A DNA stretch of 64,000 nucleotides from Bemisia tabaci (lineage: Eukaryota; Arthropoda; Insecta; Hemiptera; Aleyrodidae). Under the pieces are notes generated by a model. That model had not been told where the DNA came from. It did not search any database and worked only from the letters and a program-made list of their open reading frames with translations. Made by a program: the position numbers and the translations under genes. The stretch lies in the NCBI RefSeq assembly GCF_918797505.1, contig NC_092794.1, forward strand, positions 63,835,345-63,899,344. Reading direction: 5' to 3'. Of the stretch, positions 12,801 to 24,700 are shown piece by piece (the stretch's first letter is position 1; every line of letters starts with the position of its first letter).

Positions 12801-15540
12801 ACGCGGTCAAATTTTACAGATGTATGCATACACACATGGGTCCATATTTTAATTTATTCATTTATTAGTTTTTTCAAAGTGTAAGTTTTTTAACAAACCT
12901 GTTGAGGATGTTTGATATAGTTGCATGAACGTCTCTTTTCCTCAGATGAACATGCTGAGCGTATGGCAGCAAATATTCCTTCCGAGTGGCTTTCTTCTTC
13001 TTCTTTTTCACTGGTAAAATGTCCCAATTAACTCTATAGCCGATTGCGGAGGCAAATATCCTCGTGGAGGGAATCGTATTCAATTTCAACGTCACTCGCA
13101 TCTGTGCAAATCATTCAAAGGGAAAAAAGGAAAGAAATAACGTATGAAAATCACAGATGAAAAGCCTGTGCGTCAAAAAGTGCCTTTTTTGGGAGCGCGG
13201 AGATTTCTTAAAAATCCGTTCCAAGCGAAACCTTTTAACAAGATAATCCTCCGGTGAAAGTTTTATAGCTCAAGTTCAAAGCTTGTTTAGGCAATAGAGC
13301 ATACAGTCGTGTAGGCGCTAATATGCGTTTCACGCCAAATGACCGACTGCACTGCGTTTGGCGCAATGCGAGAAGTATTCATGCAGTCTTGTAGGCGCTA
13401 ATATGGGCGGTACGCCGACCGCACCGTTTGGCGCAATGCGTGAAGTATTCCTGCAGTCTTGCAGGCGCTAATATTAGTTTAACGCTGGCCGCACTGTGTT
13501 TGGCACGATTATTCGAACTCGCGTTAGAATAGTCGCGGCATCGAATAATAGAGCTTTAAAGGCCATGCTGTGTTTCGACGCCGTTTGAGCATTCCAACGT
13601 TGCCTCGTTTCGTATTAAATATTTTTTGCCGAGAAAAGTTAGGGAAGTTCGTTATACCCACGACCTTTCTTCAATCTTTTCACTTCATTTATCATCAGAA
13701 GGTATAAGACATAGATGACTTGTCAACTAACCTAAACTAGCGTTAACATAAAAATGTGTTTATTATACAAATTTTTCCTGTTTTGCCAAACTCCTATCTT
13801 AAATTAACTTCATTTCAAATTCGCGCATTCCTGTAGCAGATGTTAAGGTTTCTATTCGCGCAATCCTTCTGCCTTTTTCGCGCAATCCTCATATATTTTC
13901 TTAAACCTTTTGCGCAATCCTGGATTACCGGTCGGATGTTGTTAGGGACGTGGAAGTTGAATAGACAGTGGACTCCAGGAATCGGACTTTTATGGTTTTG
14001 AAATCCTTCAGTCTCCCTTGGGTCTCCTTCTATTTAACCTCCCGATCCTAATCATCAACCGACCTAAATAACCGAGAAAAAAGCCTGACACGCACTGAAA
14101 CAAAAATCTCGGTGTTTTTACTTATTGTTAGAAGAGGGTAAAATTACCAAGAATTCAGGGTTCTATTTGATCCCAGTTTTTTCTTGGTAAAATTACCATT
14201 TACAGAATTGGTAATTTTACCGAGAAATCTCGGTAAAATTATTGAACTTTCTTGGTAATTTTACTGGACTTTGGTAAAAACGCCAATATTTCTTATCGAC
14301 TGTGGTGGGATTACCGAGATAAAATGGCAAAGTTACTGGGAATTAATTACCAATAAAAGTGGTATTCTTACCTGAAAAAAACAGTAAAAATACCGGTTTT
14401 TAGGTAAACTTACCAGTCTGTCTTGGTAAAATTACCAATAATTGGTAAAAAAAAGTGAGATGGTAAAGGTACCATCGGACCTTGGTAAAGACGCCGAGAA
14501 TTTTTTTTTTCAGTGCGGGTGGTAAGGTGGTCTGGGAAACCTAGTACGGGTGGGTATTTGCGACGCTTTATCACAACTGATCGTCAGATTATGTGTAAAA
14601 TAATGGTCTTAATGCCTAAGAAACATTAGTTGATTAAATTGTGCCGGATCGTTTATAAGTGGTGGCCAAAATTCCTGATTTTCCTCCGGAGAATTTTAAA
14701 ATAAAGCACTTTTCTTCGACCTTTTTCAACCCATTTAGCTATTTTGGAGGGAACTGAGTCCTTAAAACTGTATTTAATAAGACCTCAGAAATCCTAAGGA
14801 AAAAAACATGGGGCGTGTGCTTACGCATTATGCACTAAAATACACTAGAAAAAGTTCAAGCTCCGCATAAGTACGGTAAGTGTCCGTCCTCCATAAAGGT
14901 AATTCAAGAAATCTTGAGCAGCGAAAGATGGCGGAACAAGCACATGCAGAGGACTTTATGAGGACCCCTTTTTGTCAAATTCGTGCCACATTTCTTTCCT
15001 TTTCTTTTGCCTCTTTAAAATTTCAAAACAATTTTGGAAATTTTTTGATGCTAGCTTGCAGCCCCGGTGCTTACTTTAGGCACCCATAGGCTAAAAACTA
15101 GATCAGAGGCTCACAAATTAGATTGAAGGGCGCGCCCCTAAGTATATTTACTTGTTGAGCATGACGAATCAAAAGGTTCGATGCATGAACATCTTATATT
15201 GAGTCATTTTTTCGTTGTTCGCAAAATTAATTAAATTCTCTTGGGCCGTGGTCTAATAATAGTTTAAACTAATGTTGGGAGATTAAAGATACACTGTTCT
15301 GTGTTCTACGTGCGAAGTAAGAGGTAGAATCTCTCTTTTAAACAACCAATAGGACTTTACCCAGGAACAAAGTCAAGCATCGAGAGTTACACGGAGATAT
15401 GTTTTTTTTAGTTTAAGTATAAGAGGTACACTCACGAATACTTTACTGCCCTCTCGAATCCGAAGTTTGGTGAGCTCTGACACTATTTGTCCAGGAATGA
15501 CAGCCAATAAGATCACTAGAAAAATAAATCCACTCGGCAT
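9837..15540 (-). CDS. DM4/12 family secreted protein, gene A (four exons)
   Basis: Insect DM4/12 protein of unknown function, 164 residues. Exons: 15540-15436 (signal peptide MPSGFIFLVILLAVIPGQ, then 'REGSKVF'); 13101-12899 (start of the conserved domain, 'TIPSTRIFASAIGYRVNW', a lysine run, then 'HLRKRDVHATISNILN'); 11957-11856 (family core 'GFNGSSCVLRASCE'); 9921-9837 (C-terminal motif 'CDQPFDDCPLSLL'). All junctions keep frame (phases 0, 2, 2). The C-x6-C-E core and the final C-x6-C-P-x-S-L-L motif are what identify the family. The last exon is shorter than in genes B and C: it lacks the usual stretch before the first C-terminal cysteine, so only 'PPIQRNS' links the two halves. Intron 3 holds a 950-bp TIR element. 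It is head-to-head with gene B. Confidence 0.85.
10679..11632. mobile_element. TIR element family C, complete copy 1
   Basis: A 0.95-kb element with ends CCTGGTAAAAATTGGC and GCCAATTTTTACCAGG (mismatched inside). The arms carry repeated ATAGCCGGCTAT-type short palindromes. The centre is a GC-rich palindrome around 11115-11225, 'GGCGCCTACAAACCTAACAG' facing its own complement. There is no protein frame. A near full-length copy in the opposite orientation lies at 58193-59151 and a core-only copy at 33165-33650. It is inserted in the last intron of DM4/12 gene A. Confidence 0.8.
12268..12520. repeat. MITE family A copy 1
   Basis: About 250 bp. It starts CTGCCGTGCTAAGGAAAAAC and ends with the complementary pattern GTTTTTCCTTAGCAC(A)GGCAG. 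The inner arms contain AAATTTCCTT facing AAGGAAATTT. The interior 'CTTGAAATTTTCAGGAACTTTAGGTG' is shared across the family. Other copies: 20503-20755, 21107-21359, 28086-28354, 31221-31473, 34952-35418, 59171-59423, plus a fragment at 28449-28590. It lies in intron 2 of DM4/12 gene A. Confidence 0.75.
12574..12793. repeat. MITE family N copy 1
   Basis: About 220 bp, with ends GGAACAAAGCCACATCAGC and the near complement of GGATGTGGCTTGGTTCC. The interior (CGTTCTCTTGTAAAAAATTA and GAATTTGCTGCAT) is shared with 42508-42735. The open frame across it has no protein similarity and is not taken as a gene. Confidence 0.6.
13304..13510. repeat. Tandem repeat, about 70-80 bp unit, three copies
   Basis: Units start at about 13304, 13384 and 13454. 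Each opens CAGTC(G/T)TG(T/C)AGGCGCTAATAT and closes TTTGGCGCAATGCG(A/T)GAAGTATTC. The motifs 'GGCGC', 'GCGCAATGCGTGAAGTAT' also occur in the palindromic core of element family C and in the tandem pair at 45092-45225. It lies in intron 1 of DM4/12 gene A. Confidence 0.7.
14091..14517. mobile_element. TIR element family H
   Basis: The ends are CGCACTGAAACAAAAATCTC and the complement of GAGAATTTTTTTTTTCAGTGCG. The interior is an unusual series of GGTAAAATTACC / GGTAATTTTACC palindromes, with 'ACCTTGGTAAAGACGCCGAG' mirroring 'CTCGGTGTTTTTAC' at the other end. No protein is encoded. It lies in intron 1 of DM4/12 gene A. Confidence 0.6.
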
Positions 15541-16701
15541 TTCTTAAACTTGACGGTTGCCAGCGAAATGATCTAATACCGTGAGCTTCTTCAACAACAA
15601 CTTTCAGTTATCACCTGTATTTGGGTCAAATAAGTATCTCAATGGTCTCACGCATGCTCCTCCTAGTTGCACTTTTCATGATCAGGTATTTTGCGATGTT
15701 GTCAGCAGTGCTTATTTAAAATGACTGTTTCCAAAACAGGACAAAATCATTTCCGCAAAGCCCCCCCCCCCCCAAAAAAAAAAAAAAAATAAAAAAATTT
15801 GAAGTTGGGAATTTCGCATGTACTTAGGTATAGTTGCATTATCAATGAAACTGCGCCAAGCGCAAAACCATAGAAAGTGCGTTACTTACACAAAAGCAGC
15901 AATAACAGCGAATCGACGACTCATTTTCATTTTAATTTTTTAGAATTTTTTCCGGTTGATAATGAAATTGTAACATTTTGACACGTTTTTTTATTTATCC
16001 TCTGTTTTTTGCAGCCTTACCCCAAATTAAGTTGATATTTTATTTTGTTACCTTACAGTCTTTGGCACGGTGTATCTTACTCCGTGTTTAGACTTCACAA
16101 AACGTACGGCGATGGTGAACACTTATCTCGATTTTGATGTTCAAAAATTTTCACGAACATTTTATTTTCATTTTTAGAAATGCATAATTTTGAATCTAAT
16201 TTTTCAATCTTCTGTATTAGATGTGTTACAAAAACAGAGAAACAGGTTCTTGTTCATTAAAGAATGATTAAGACTGGAAAGTTGCTAAGGTTCGATTCGA
16301 GATAGAGTTTTGCTGGTTTTATCATTGATCTGCGCTTAAAACCCAACGATCCGTTCTTGAAAATACTTGTCAAGAGTTTCATGGAGGCTTCAATCTATGT
16401 GCCCAAAGTAGCAGTTATCATGATATGTTGCGATTTGATCGGAGAATTTATCGCAATTTTATCGAAGTCGATTTATTGGAATATTACCGGATAAAAAATT
16501 GCGATTCCATCGCATAAATTTGCAATTAACTCGATTTTATCGACGGCAATTTATCGCAATATTATCGAACAAAAAATCGTGACAAGTTGAGATAAAATTT
16601 CAATTTCTTCGAGTGCGATTTTATCGAGATAAAATTGCGACAAGATTGAAGATAAACGCTTGGATGTTGCGATCATCTTAGGGATTTTATTACCAAAAAT
16701 C

Positions 16702-16744
<43 letters not shown>

Positions 16745-17063
16745 GAAATTAAATTTAAAATATTGCTATTTTCCCGTTGAAAATTGCTATTTGGGTGTAT
16801 AAGGTTTGCGTGCAATATATTTCTCTCGGCAAAAATATGTCCATTCATACTTACATTCGAACAGTTATTGGTGTAGTGTCGGCAATATTATTGATTATTG
16901 GAATGCAACTCTATCAACTGGTGTAGAGGTTTATCCAGACCATGAATTCAGTAGTTCTTTGTGGCAACGTTGAAGATCCATATTTGCTTAACGGGTTGCA
17001 GTGAAATTCGAGGGCAGCGTAGCTTGGTTAGTAGGAGTAACGGCGCAGTCGAGGAGGAAGAAC
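15541..17063. other. Divergent intergenic region between DM4/12 genes A and B
   Basis: About 1.5 kb separates two oppositely transcribed start codons, so it must hold both promoters. It contains a C-run next to an A-run (about 15761-15790), a degenerate tandem block rich in TTATCGCAAT / GATAAAATTGCG words (16430-16690), and a pure A-run of about 38 bases (16704-16741). No conserved core promoter was identified with confidence. Confidence 0.5.
16430..16690. repeat. Degenerate TTATCG-rich tandem repeat
   Basis: Words such as 'TTTATCGCAAT', 'GAATATTACCGGATAAAAAATTG' (cut here by variants) and 'CAATATTATCGAACAAAAAATCG' recur at roughly 75-90 base spacing. Both strands are represented, so the block can also fold. 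It ends close to the long A-run at 16704-16741. Confidence 0.45.
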
Positions 17064-19009
17064 ATGGTCACTTGGATTCGAGCAGGTCTCCTGATTTATC
17101 TATGTCAGTTTTTGGCACCTATAAGTTCGGGCAGTGACGAGGCTAAATTACACGAAGGAAAGACGAGAGAAAAAAGGGGCGCTGTGTATCCTGTTGGAAC
17201 CGTCTTGCAGGTATGAGCAACCCTCCTTTCAATAGTCATATTGCGCTGATAATTAATGGGAAAGGAAACCTTAGGAACCGTCTTTAAATTTCACTGAGGT
17301 CTTCGGAGGAAGGAGGTCAAGGGTACCTGGCATGTTCCTGAATTTAAGGGTGGCCAAAGAAGTATTGGAATGGCTTCTATAAAACTTGTAAATTTTGCAA
17401 AGACAACTCTTGAAAACATTGTCAAATAATTCGTTTTAGGAAACCTTCATTGAGTATTCTTTTAAGTAAAATTTACGAGAGGTAAAATTCAAGGCAAATT
17501 AAAGTTCAGGGCAAAGAAATTAATTTTTATTAAGTTGACAAGAAACTTAGTTCACAGATAATATTAAGTTAAAATGTATCATATCAAGTGAAAATTAGAA
17601 CTCATGCATTTAGACTTAAACAAAAGACAATGCGCTTCAGACAAGACAGATAAAATTGCTTTTAAAGGTCATTGCTACTAGAGTAAGGCGAAACCTGAAG
17701 TCAGGTCCTCAGTGATTAAAGTTGCCCGAGGCCTGAAAAGATTAAAGCTACAGGCAAAGAACAAATGTGTGCCACTAGCGATCAAAATATGTCTCTTCCG
17801 TGGTTCAACATGAGCAAGTTTTAAAATAATAAGGTCTTCATGCGTCAAGTAACACGCATTTGTCGGTGCGCCTACTTTTCTGCGCTGCGCGCAAGTCTCT
17901 GAAGTGATTTCTGTACTTTACCGTCTTGACGGTCCTTCGTATGGTTTGGTATGATCATTTTTTTAAATAACAACGTCTCCATGTGTCATACCAATACCCT
18001 TTGTCGACTATACAAATTGGATTACATTTTGCAATAAGGAACCACTTTTCCTGGCCCACTTTAGAAACAACATACATGCTATTGATTTTCCTATGCACAT
18101 ACGTGACTTTATGCTGGGAGAGCCAGAGATAGTGGTTCCTTGTGGTAAAATGTAATCCGATTTTTACAATGGACGATTCAGAGGGGCGAATCGTCCTATA
18201 ACCCTCAAGAAGGAACCCCAGAAAATCAAAAACTTTTGCTGCTATTTGAACGAACGTACATCGTTTTTACCCTTAGAAAAAAATCCCTTTTAACCGTTAA
18301 CGATTCCGATAAATGTTTTTTTTTCCCAGCTCCATACCCTAACCCGCAATGAACCTGGATTTTTCATTGGTTTCAGTTTTCCGTCGCTTTGGCCTACCCA
18401 ATCGAGATCCCGAAACGGAAAGCGGCCACAAATTTGGGTGTCTTGATTAACATCGACTTACCATTCAACATCACACAGCTTTACCCGTACACGCCGGAAG
18501 TAGACCAGGCCCGAGCTTTGTCGCATGACGCATTATATGACGATTTGGCACGGATTCTTAGCGAGTAAGAACAATTTAGTTCTTTCATTCTATCAACTGC
18601 TTAAGTGACTCGCCCGAACTGGTTTCTTGTGAGACATCGATAATGATTTGCCCCTTTAATTTGGCAATTCGCGATTTTTCCTCAAATTAAAAACAGCTGA
18701 TACTTCCTTTAAAGAGTCATCCCTGATTGCTCCTCCGTTGAAACAATGAAACTCATTCGAAATTCTTAAGACGGTAGAATATACCAATATGAATTTACAT
18801 ATTTTTTGTATTTGTGTTACTGCAACACCGCAAAAAATTGAAGTTGATTAAACATTCTGGATATAAAACAAGTGTGCGAGAACTCACGAAATGGTGAATT
18901 ATCCGCTACGGAAAGAAGCTTTACATCTTGAAATTATATATAGTCTAGTTTAAGTGTACTTCTAAAATGTAAATTACTTAATACTCTATGTAGGCGTAAT
19001 TCAAGAATA

Positions 19010-19063
<54 letters not shown>

Positions 19064-21751
19064 GAAATTGCTAACGTAACTGCTGCAGCAGTAAATTCAG
19101 CATTTTGTAAGTTCTCGCACACTTTTTTTACATCCAGAATGTACTCAAAATCAACTTCATTTTTTATCGGTGAATTTTTCAAATTTTCGGGTACTTTTTT
19201 TGATGAAGCGGTGCATCCGTTACTTTATTTTATTTGATTTATTCGAGAGTTTCATCAAATTGTTTAATTTGGTATGCGCGTTTCTGAGGATCAAGTATCC
19301 GCTCATGACATTTTATTATGAGGCGACTTTGATCTATGGTTACGTTGCAATCGGAATAAATGTGTTACAGGCATGGATTTAATGGTCAAGAATGTATCCT
19401 CAAAAGCATATGCCAAATAGCGGGACGGAAATCCGAAAAGGACGATCTGGGCCACAGTTTTCTTCAACTTCTTTTCAGGTGAGTTTCTCTTTATCGCGTA
19501 CATTTTTTCGAAAATTCTACCCTCAACCAGACAAAGTTATGCAGAGTGTATGCACGTTAAAGAATACAATGGGAAACCCAATCTCGATTGACTTTTATTG
19601 AAAGGAGGGGTATCGTTAAGGGCCTTTTTTGGGCCCACCCTGAAATTCCTCAACTCCGCGATTTTTTGGTCATTGAAGGTCTATATTTTACGGAATGCAT
19701 AATGGTTTGGTCATTTTCGATCTATTTCGGGGTCTATCACTGGCCTAAACATGGGTCTGAAGGCCGATTTTGGCGAAAAATGCGGGTTTTTCGGCATTCA
19801 AAGCGCTGTTTCATACCGATCCCTTCGGAGGACAAAAAATTCCTTCAAGTATGTTCATTAGGGATGTAAGAGAGTCACTTTGGCCAATTTTCGTTGATGT
19901 CAAACTTTGCGCTCATTGTTAAAAAAAACTTTTAAGAATTTTCCTGTTTTTCATCGTTATTTAAAATGGCTTAAAAAAGCGACTCATCTTACGCCAGAGT
20001 TTAACTTTTTTGGCAATAAATGGACGTGGGTGGTCAAAACCTTCCTCAAAAAACTTTTTTGGATTCAAAGCCCCCCAAAAAAGCCGGTGTTGCCATATTT
20101 CATTGCCTGAATTCACGGAAAACCTAGTATTTCAGAATTCGGAGGCTGCTCCTCGTCAAGAACATTCCGAGAGTTCAGAAACCTTAATTTTTCACACGCA
20201 GTGGCCACATTAGTAGGAATTTTATGCATGTTTTATCTATTTATGTATTTATCTCCCGCTGTGGCGCATCACTTTTTTCTTCATGAAGTCATAATTAATA
20301 GATGAAATAATGCAGAAATTCAAGAAAAATAACTTTCCCTCCACTATGAAAGTAAACGTCGTGCTGCAGCATTTAAACGTCACCTTGGCTTACCATCAAT
20401 GGGCATCGTACTTTTCTACTATTCTACTCCTGCGTTAAAGTCCCCGAACGGTGCGGTGCTGTGTAACACAATGGTTAATGGTTACAAACCGTAGACCCTA
20501 CACTGCCGTGCTATAGAGAAACGCCGTACGAACCTTCAAGCGTTGCCACATTTCCTTTGATAAAACACGAATTTCCTAGTAGAAGTATGAATATTTTTCT
20601 TCCAATTTTTCAAATAATTTTGTTCCCAATTTAACCTAAAGCTCCAGAAAATCTCAAAGAAAAATGTTCATAACTTTCCTCAAAAATAAACCTTATATCG
20701 AAGGAAATTTGGCAACTCTCGGATGTTCATACGGCGTTCTTCTTTTGCACGGCAGTATACCACACAGACTTATGACATCACCTTGGCCTATCATACATGA
20801 CGAGTAGAAATTCAAAACCTGGCGAGCGTCATCAGGTTATTGCTAAAATATGCATGTTGCTCCTCAGCGTAAAGTGTCCCGTTTTCATTGGATTTCCATC
20901 AGGAAATTTTCTCTAAATTTGGTCTATTAGAAACTGATGCCCCATTATAGGCACCTGATGGCAGTTACCAGGTATTTAATTTCTGCTCTCCGTGTAAAAA
21001 AGAAAATTCACACTTCTTCAGCCTCGTGTTGCTCTCACCTGAAAATTTCAGTTTCGTACGGTTCAATAAAAAGATTCTCAGGTTTTGACGTCACCCAGAA
21101 GCTATACTGCCGTGCTAAGGAAGAACACCGTATAAACCCTCAGGCGTTGCCAAATTTCCTCCGCGATATCACGAATTTTTGGGAAAATGTTTAAATATTT
21201 TTCTCCCAAATTTTCAGATAATTTTGTTCGCAATTTCACCTAAAGTTCCTGAAAATGTCAAGGAAAAATATTCATAACTTTCTTCTTTACTAAACGTTTT
21301 ATCGGAGGACATTTGGCACCTCTCGAATATTCATACGGCGTTTTTCCTCAGCACGGCAGTATAAAGCACAAATCGTAAAAGGAACGGGGAAACAATTTTT
21401 GAAAAGCTCGTTTCCACACCACCTTAGGATAGTCCGATCAGGTAAATGATACAGTACTGCTCCTGGAGGTAGAGCTTTAGGCGCGCTTTTTTTAACGTGG
21501 TATCGCCATGAGCCCTAATCCACGGGGGGGGGGGGGGGAGGAAAAAAATAAAGTACTTACCAATGCTGACGCAGCTCCATGCTTCCTCTGCTCCATGCCA
21601 TTTTTGATTCTGCTAAAAAGCAGCTCTGCTCGGAAGACGGAAGTAGTGCCCGCTAAAACTGCTTAACGATTATAACCCTTATTTACAAATGAGGAGAAAT
21701 TAAACGGTATCTTACCTTCGGTTGCGGGAACGGCAGCTGCACCTGAAACAG

Positions 21752-21793
<42 letters not shown>

Positions 21794-24700
21794 CGACGAT
21801 CCCGGTACGATGATCCTGGTACGATGATCCCGGTACGACGATCCCGGTACGACGATCCCGTTACGATGACGGCCTCCCCCAACCCCGGCTTCAGGCCCCT
21901 CCGGCCCCCAGGTTCCTTTCCCACCTCCTCCCTTTTTTTTTTTTTTTTTTTTTTTCCACTCGTGGCTTGCTGAGATCCTCCGGGGCGTAACGCCCCGGAG
22001 CCGCCGTCGCCGGCAGGGGCGCCCGCCGGGACCCCATAAGGGTCCGCTGGGCGCCCCCACCCCCGACCCCCCGCGAGGGGGGAAAAAGCCCCCCCTTGCG
22101 GGGGGGCAAAGACCCCCCTCGCGGGGGGTCGGGGGCAGGGACGCCCAACGGACCCACGGGGTCCCGGCGGGCGCCCCTGCCGGCGACGGCGGACCCCGGG
22201 ACGTAACGCCCCGGAGGATCTCAGCAAGCCAGTCGCGGAAAAAAAAAAAAAAAAAAAATCCTACTCCTCCCCCCGTGATTCTACTCCGCGGCCCCTCCCC
22301 CTTGGAAACCCTACTCCGCGATCCTACTTAAACCCCACGGACATCCCCCCCTCTCCCCGGGAACCCCCCTTAGGAAACCCTACCCCGCGATGCTGCACCC
22401 AACCCTACGGGCCCCCCTCTCCCCGGGACTCTCCCCCCTAGGAATCCTAGTTCCGCGATACTTCCCAACCCTACGAACCCCCCTTCCCTGGGAACCTCCC
22501 CCCTCAGCGATCCCTCCCCCCAAGCCCGAATCTTCAGCCGCATCTGAAACAAACAAGGCAAATCATGAATTATTAGTATGATTAGCAACAGGTGACAAAA
22601 CTGGCTTCTACATTTCTATCTAATCCCTCATCCACGTAGTTAAAAGTTCTGTTCTATGATCATTAGTGGCATGGCGTGAATTGCGATATATCGATTTTTA
22701 TGCCATTTAAACCTATGGAAAATGATCGATAAACAGGGTGTTCCCAGCGGACACCTTAATAATAGATTCTTTACCATAGGTTTAAATGGCATAACAATCG
22801 ATATATCGCAATTCACGCCACGCCACTGATTATTTCGCTGGACTTATAAATGCTAAAGGGAACTATTTGCATGCAACATACTTCCTTTTAGCGTGCATAG
22901 GTCCATGATCCATTTGTCCATTTATCTCTTGTCAAAATTTTAGTCAAGGCACCATGCCAAAATTCAGATATCAAAGTTTAAGTATTACTTTTTCAAATTT
23001 AAAATGCAGTTCCGTGATGCTTTTGGACTATATCATGCAGCGTTAATTGCAGAAAGGTGGGAAAATAGTGCTGGGTCCACACTATTTTGTGAGGGAAACG
23101 AGGCCAAATAGAACTTTTGATTTCTATTTTTTCGAACTTTTTGGCCTTGTTTTCCCTTGTTTTGTGTGGACGCAGCACTATTGTACCATTTGGCTTATCT
23201 ACTACCTATTTTATTATTAATCACTATTGTACCACCTTGTTACATACCGTCCCCTTCTGATGTAAGGGCACATCTCAATTTCCATGTGAGCTCTATTTCG
23301 CATATAAAACCATGCTTTCTGAGGCTCATACGGAAATTGCGGTACTCCCTTACGTCAGATAAGCGACAATGCGTCCGGGCTACGTGGGTTTATGGTTTTG
23401 TTTCTCTCGTTAATTTCAAGTTAGCATTCAGCTGTAGAGTAACTGAACTGTATAACGCAAAAAGAAACTAATATTTCTGGCTCATTTAGAAAAATTCATG
23501 GCATTTATGTCTATGCTACAATAAACCGAAAATGATAATTCCTTTCTACTTGATTCAGTCCAATTACTTTCAGTTGAATGCGGTATTGTTCGATAGTAGG
23601 TATCACACGAGAACTATGCATAACTTATAGGAATTGCAAATACTTTTTATCTCTTTCAGCAACTGAGGGCATTTAAGTTATGGATACGATAGAACAAATA
23701 GGTACACATTTTGGAGGGCACTACTTCCGTCTTCAATGGCTCATCATGCGGAGCATTTTCTTCGTTTTTTGCAGACCTGAAACAAACTAAGAATAAAAAA
23801 AAGAAAGATTAGTTGGAGCTTAACCTAACTTGAAAATAAAAAGTTTAGTGGAAGATTTATTTTAAATAGAAGTTGTGTTTTTATATAAAGAAATTTGATA
23901 AATATTTTTGTTTGTTTGAATACTATCCCCTTTTCTGTTGTTTTTAATATGATGATCCTTCGGGCTTTTTGTTCATGTAAAATCAATTTGATGAAGCTGA
24001 TACCCATCTCTTATTCTAATACAAAATTAATTATTTATTTGGAATGTAATGTAGCTAATTTCTACTTTTGTCTTTTCTTTCGCTATTTGTTATGTCGTCG
24101 CTTGGCTGCGGGCCGATTGTTGAAATTGAAAGATAAGGCGATAGACAAAGAAGACATAGGGAGTATGGAGCTATCCTATTGGTTGAAACGGGTGGTTCCT
24201 TTAGACGAAGGGAGAAAATAATGGACTAATTATCGGGTCCCTCGTAGGTTGCTGTTACTTAGTCTATTACCTACCTCTTTTGTCCAATGCAACCGCCCGC
24301 TATCACCAATAGGATCCCTCTATATTTCTTTTGTCTTCTTTGGCTATAGCTTTGTCTATCAATTTCAATAATCGGCCCGCTGACAGAAGGGCGTAACTAC
24401 AGATTGAGATGAGCCCGGAAAAGCATTGAATTGTGTGGAAGACAGGGTTCATTGCAAAGTGTAGCTACGCCCTTATGTCAGGTAGGCGACGATGTGAGCT
24501 ACTAATAAAAGTCATTTTAAAGTGATTATAAATGATAAAAAAGTGATAAGTAATTAGAAACGACTCAGTGTTTCCTGCTTAATCATGCGAAAATCTATGT
24601 TAATATTTGCAACACTAAATATTATTAATGTGAAATTCAATGATCAAATGCGAGTAAAACAGCTTCCGCTGTGAGCGCTTCGTTTCTTGCCGATCTGAAA

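Larger units (their letters stand above)
21561..24697 (-). other. Candidate minus-strand mini-exons (unassigned)
   Basis: Four short minus-strand segments start with a good acceptor: after CAG at 24697, 23775, 22545 and 21744. The last, 21744-21718, also has a consensus donor (GAAG|GTAAGATAC). A further acceptor-donor pair bounds 21609-21561 (CAG|AATCAAAAATGG to CAGCATTG|GTAAGTAC). The acceptor surroundings resemble each other (TTGTTTCAG), as do the starts of two of the segments. Joined in one frame the last two would read GAAAVPATE-ESKMAWSRGS. No protein family was recognised, and they may be coincidence or repeat-derived. Confidence 0.15.

Noticed and set aside
19170..19382. Hydrophobic plus-strand frame considered as the missing exon 3 of DM4/12 gene B
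   Set aside because: It contains 'VCAFLRIKYP' but lacks the second cysteine and the C-E motif, and no suitable acceptor or phase was found.
21683..22227. Long proline/arginine-rich frames on both strands
   Set aside because: They cross the GC palindrome and homopolymer runs; open frames are expected from that composition and show no domain.
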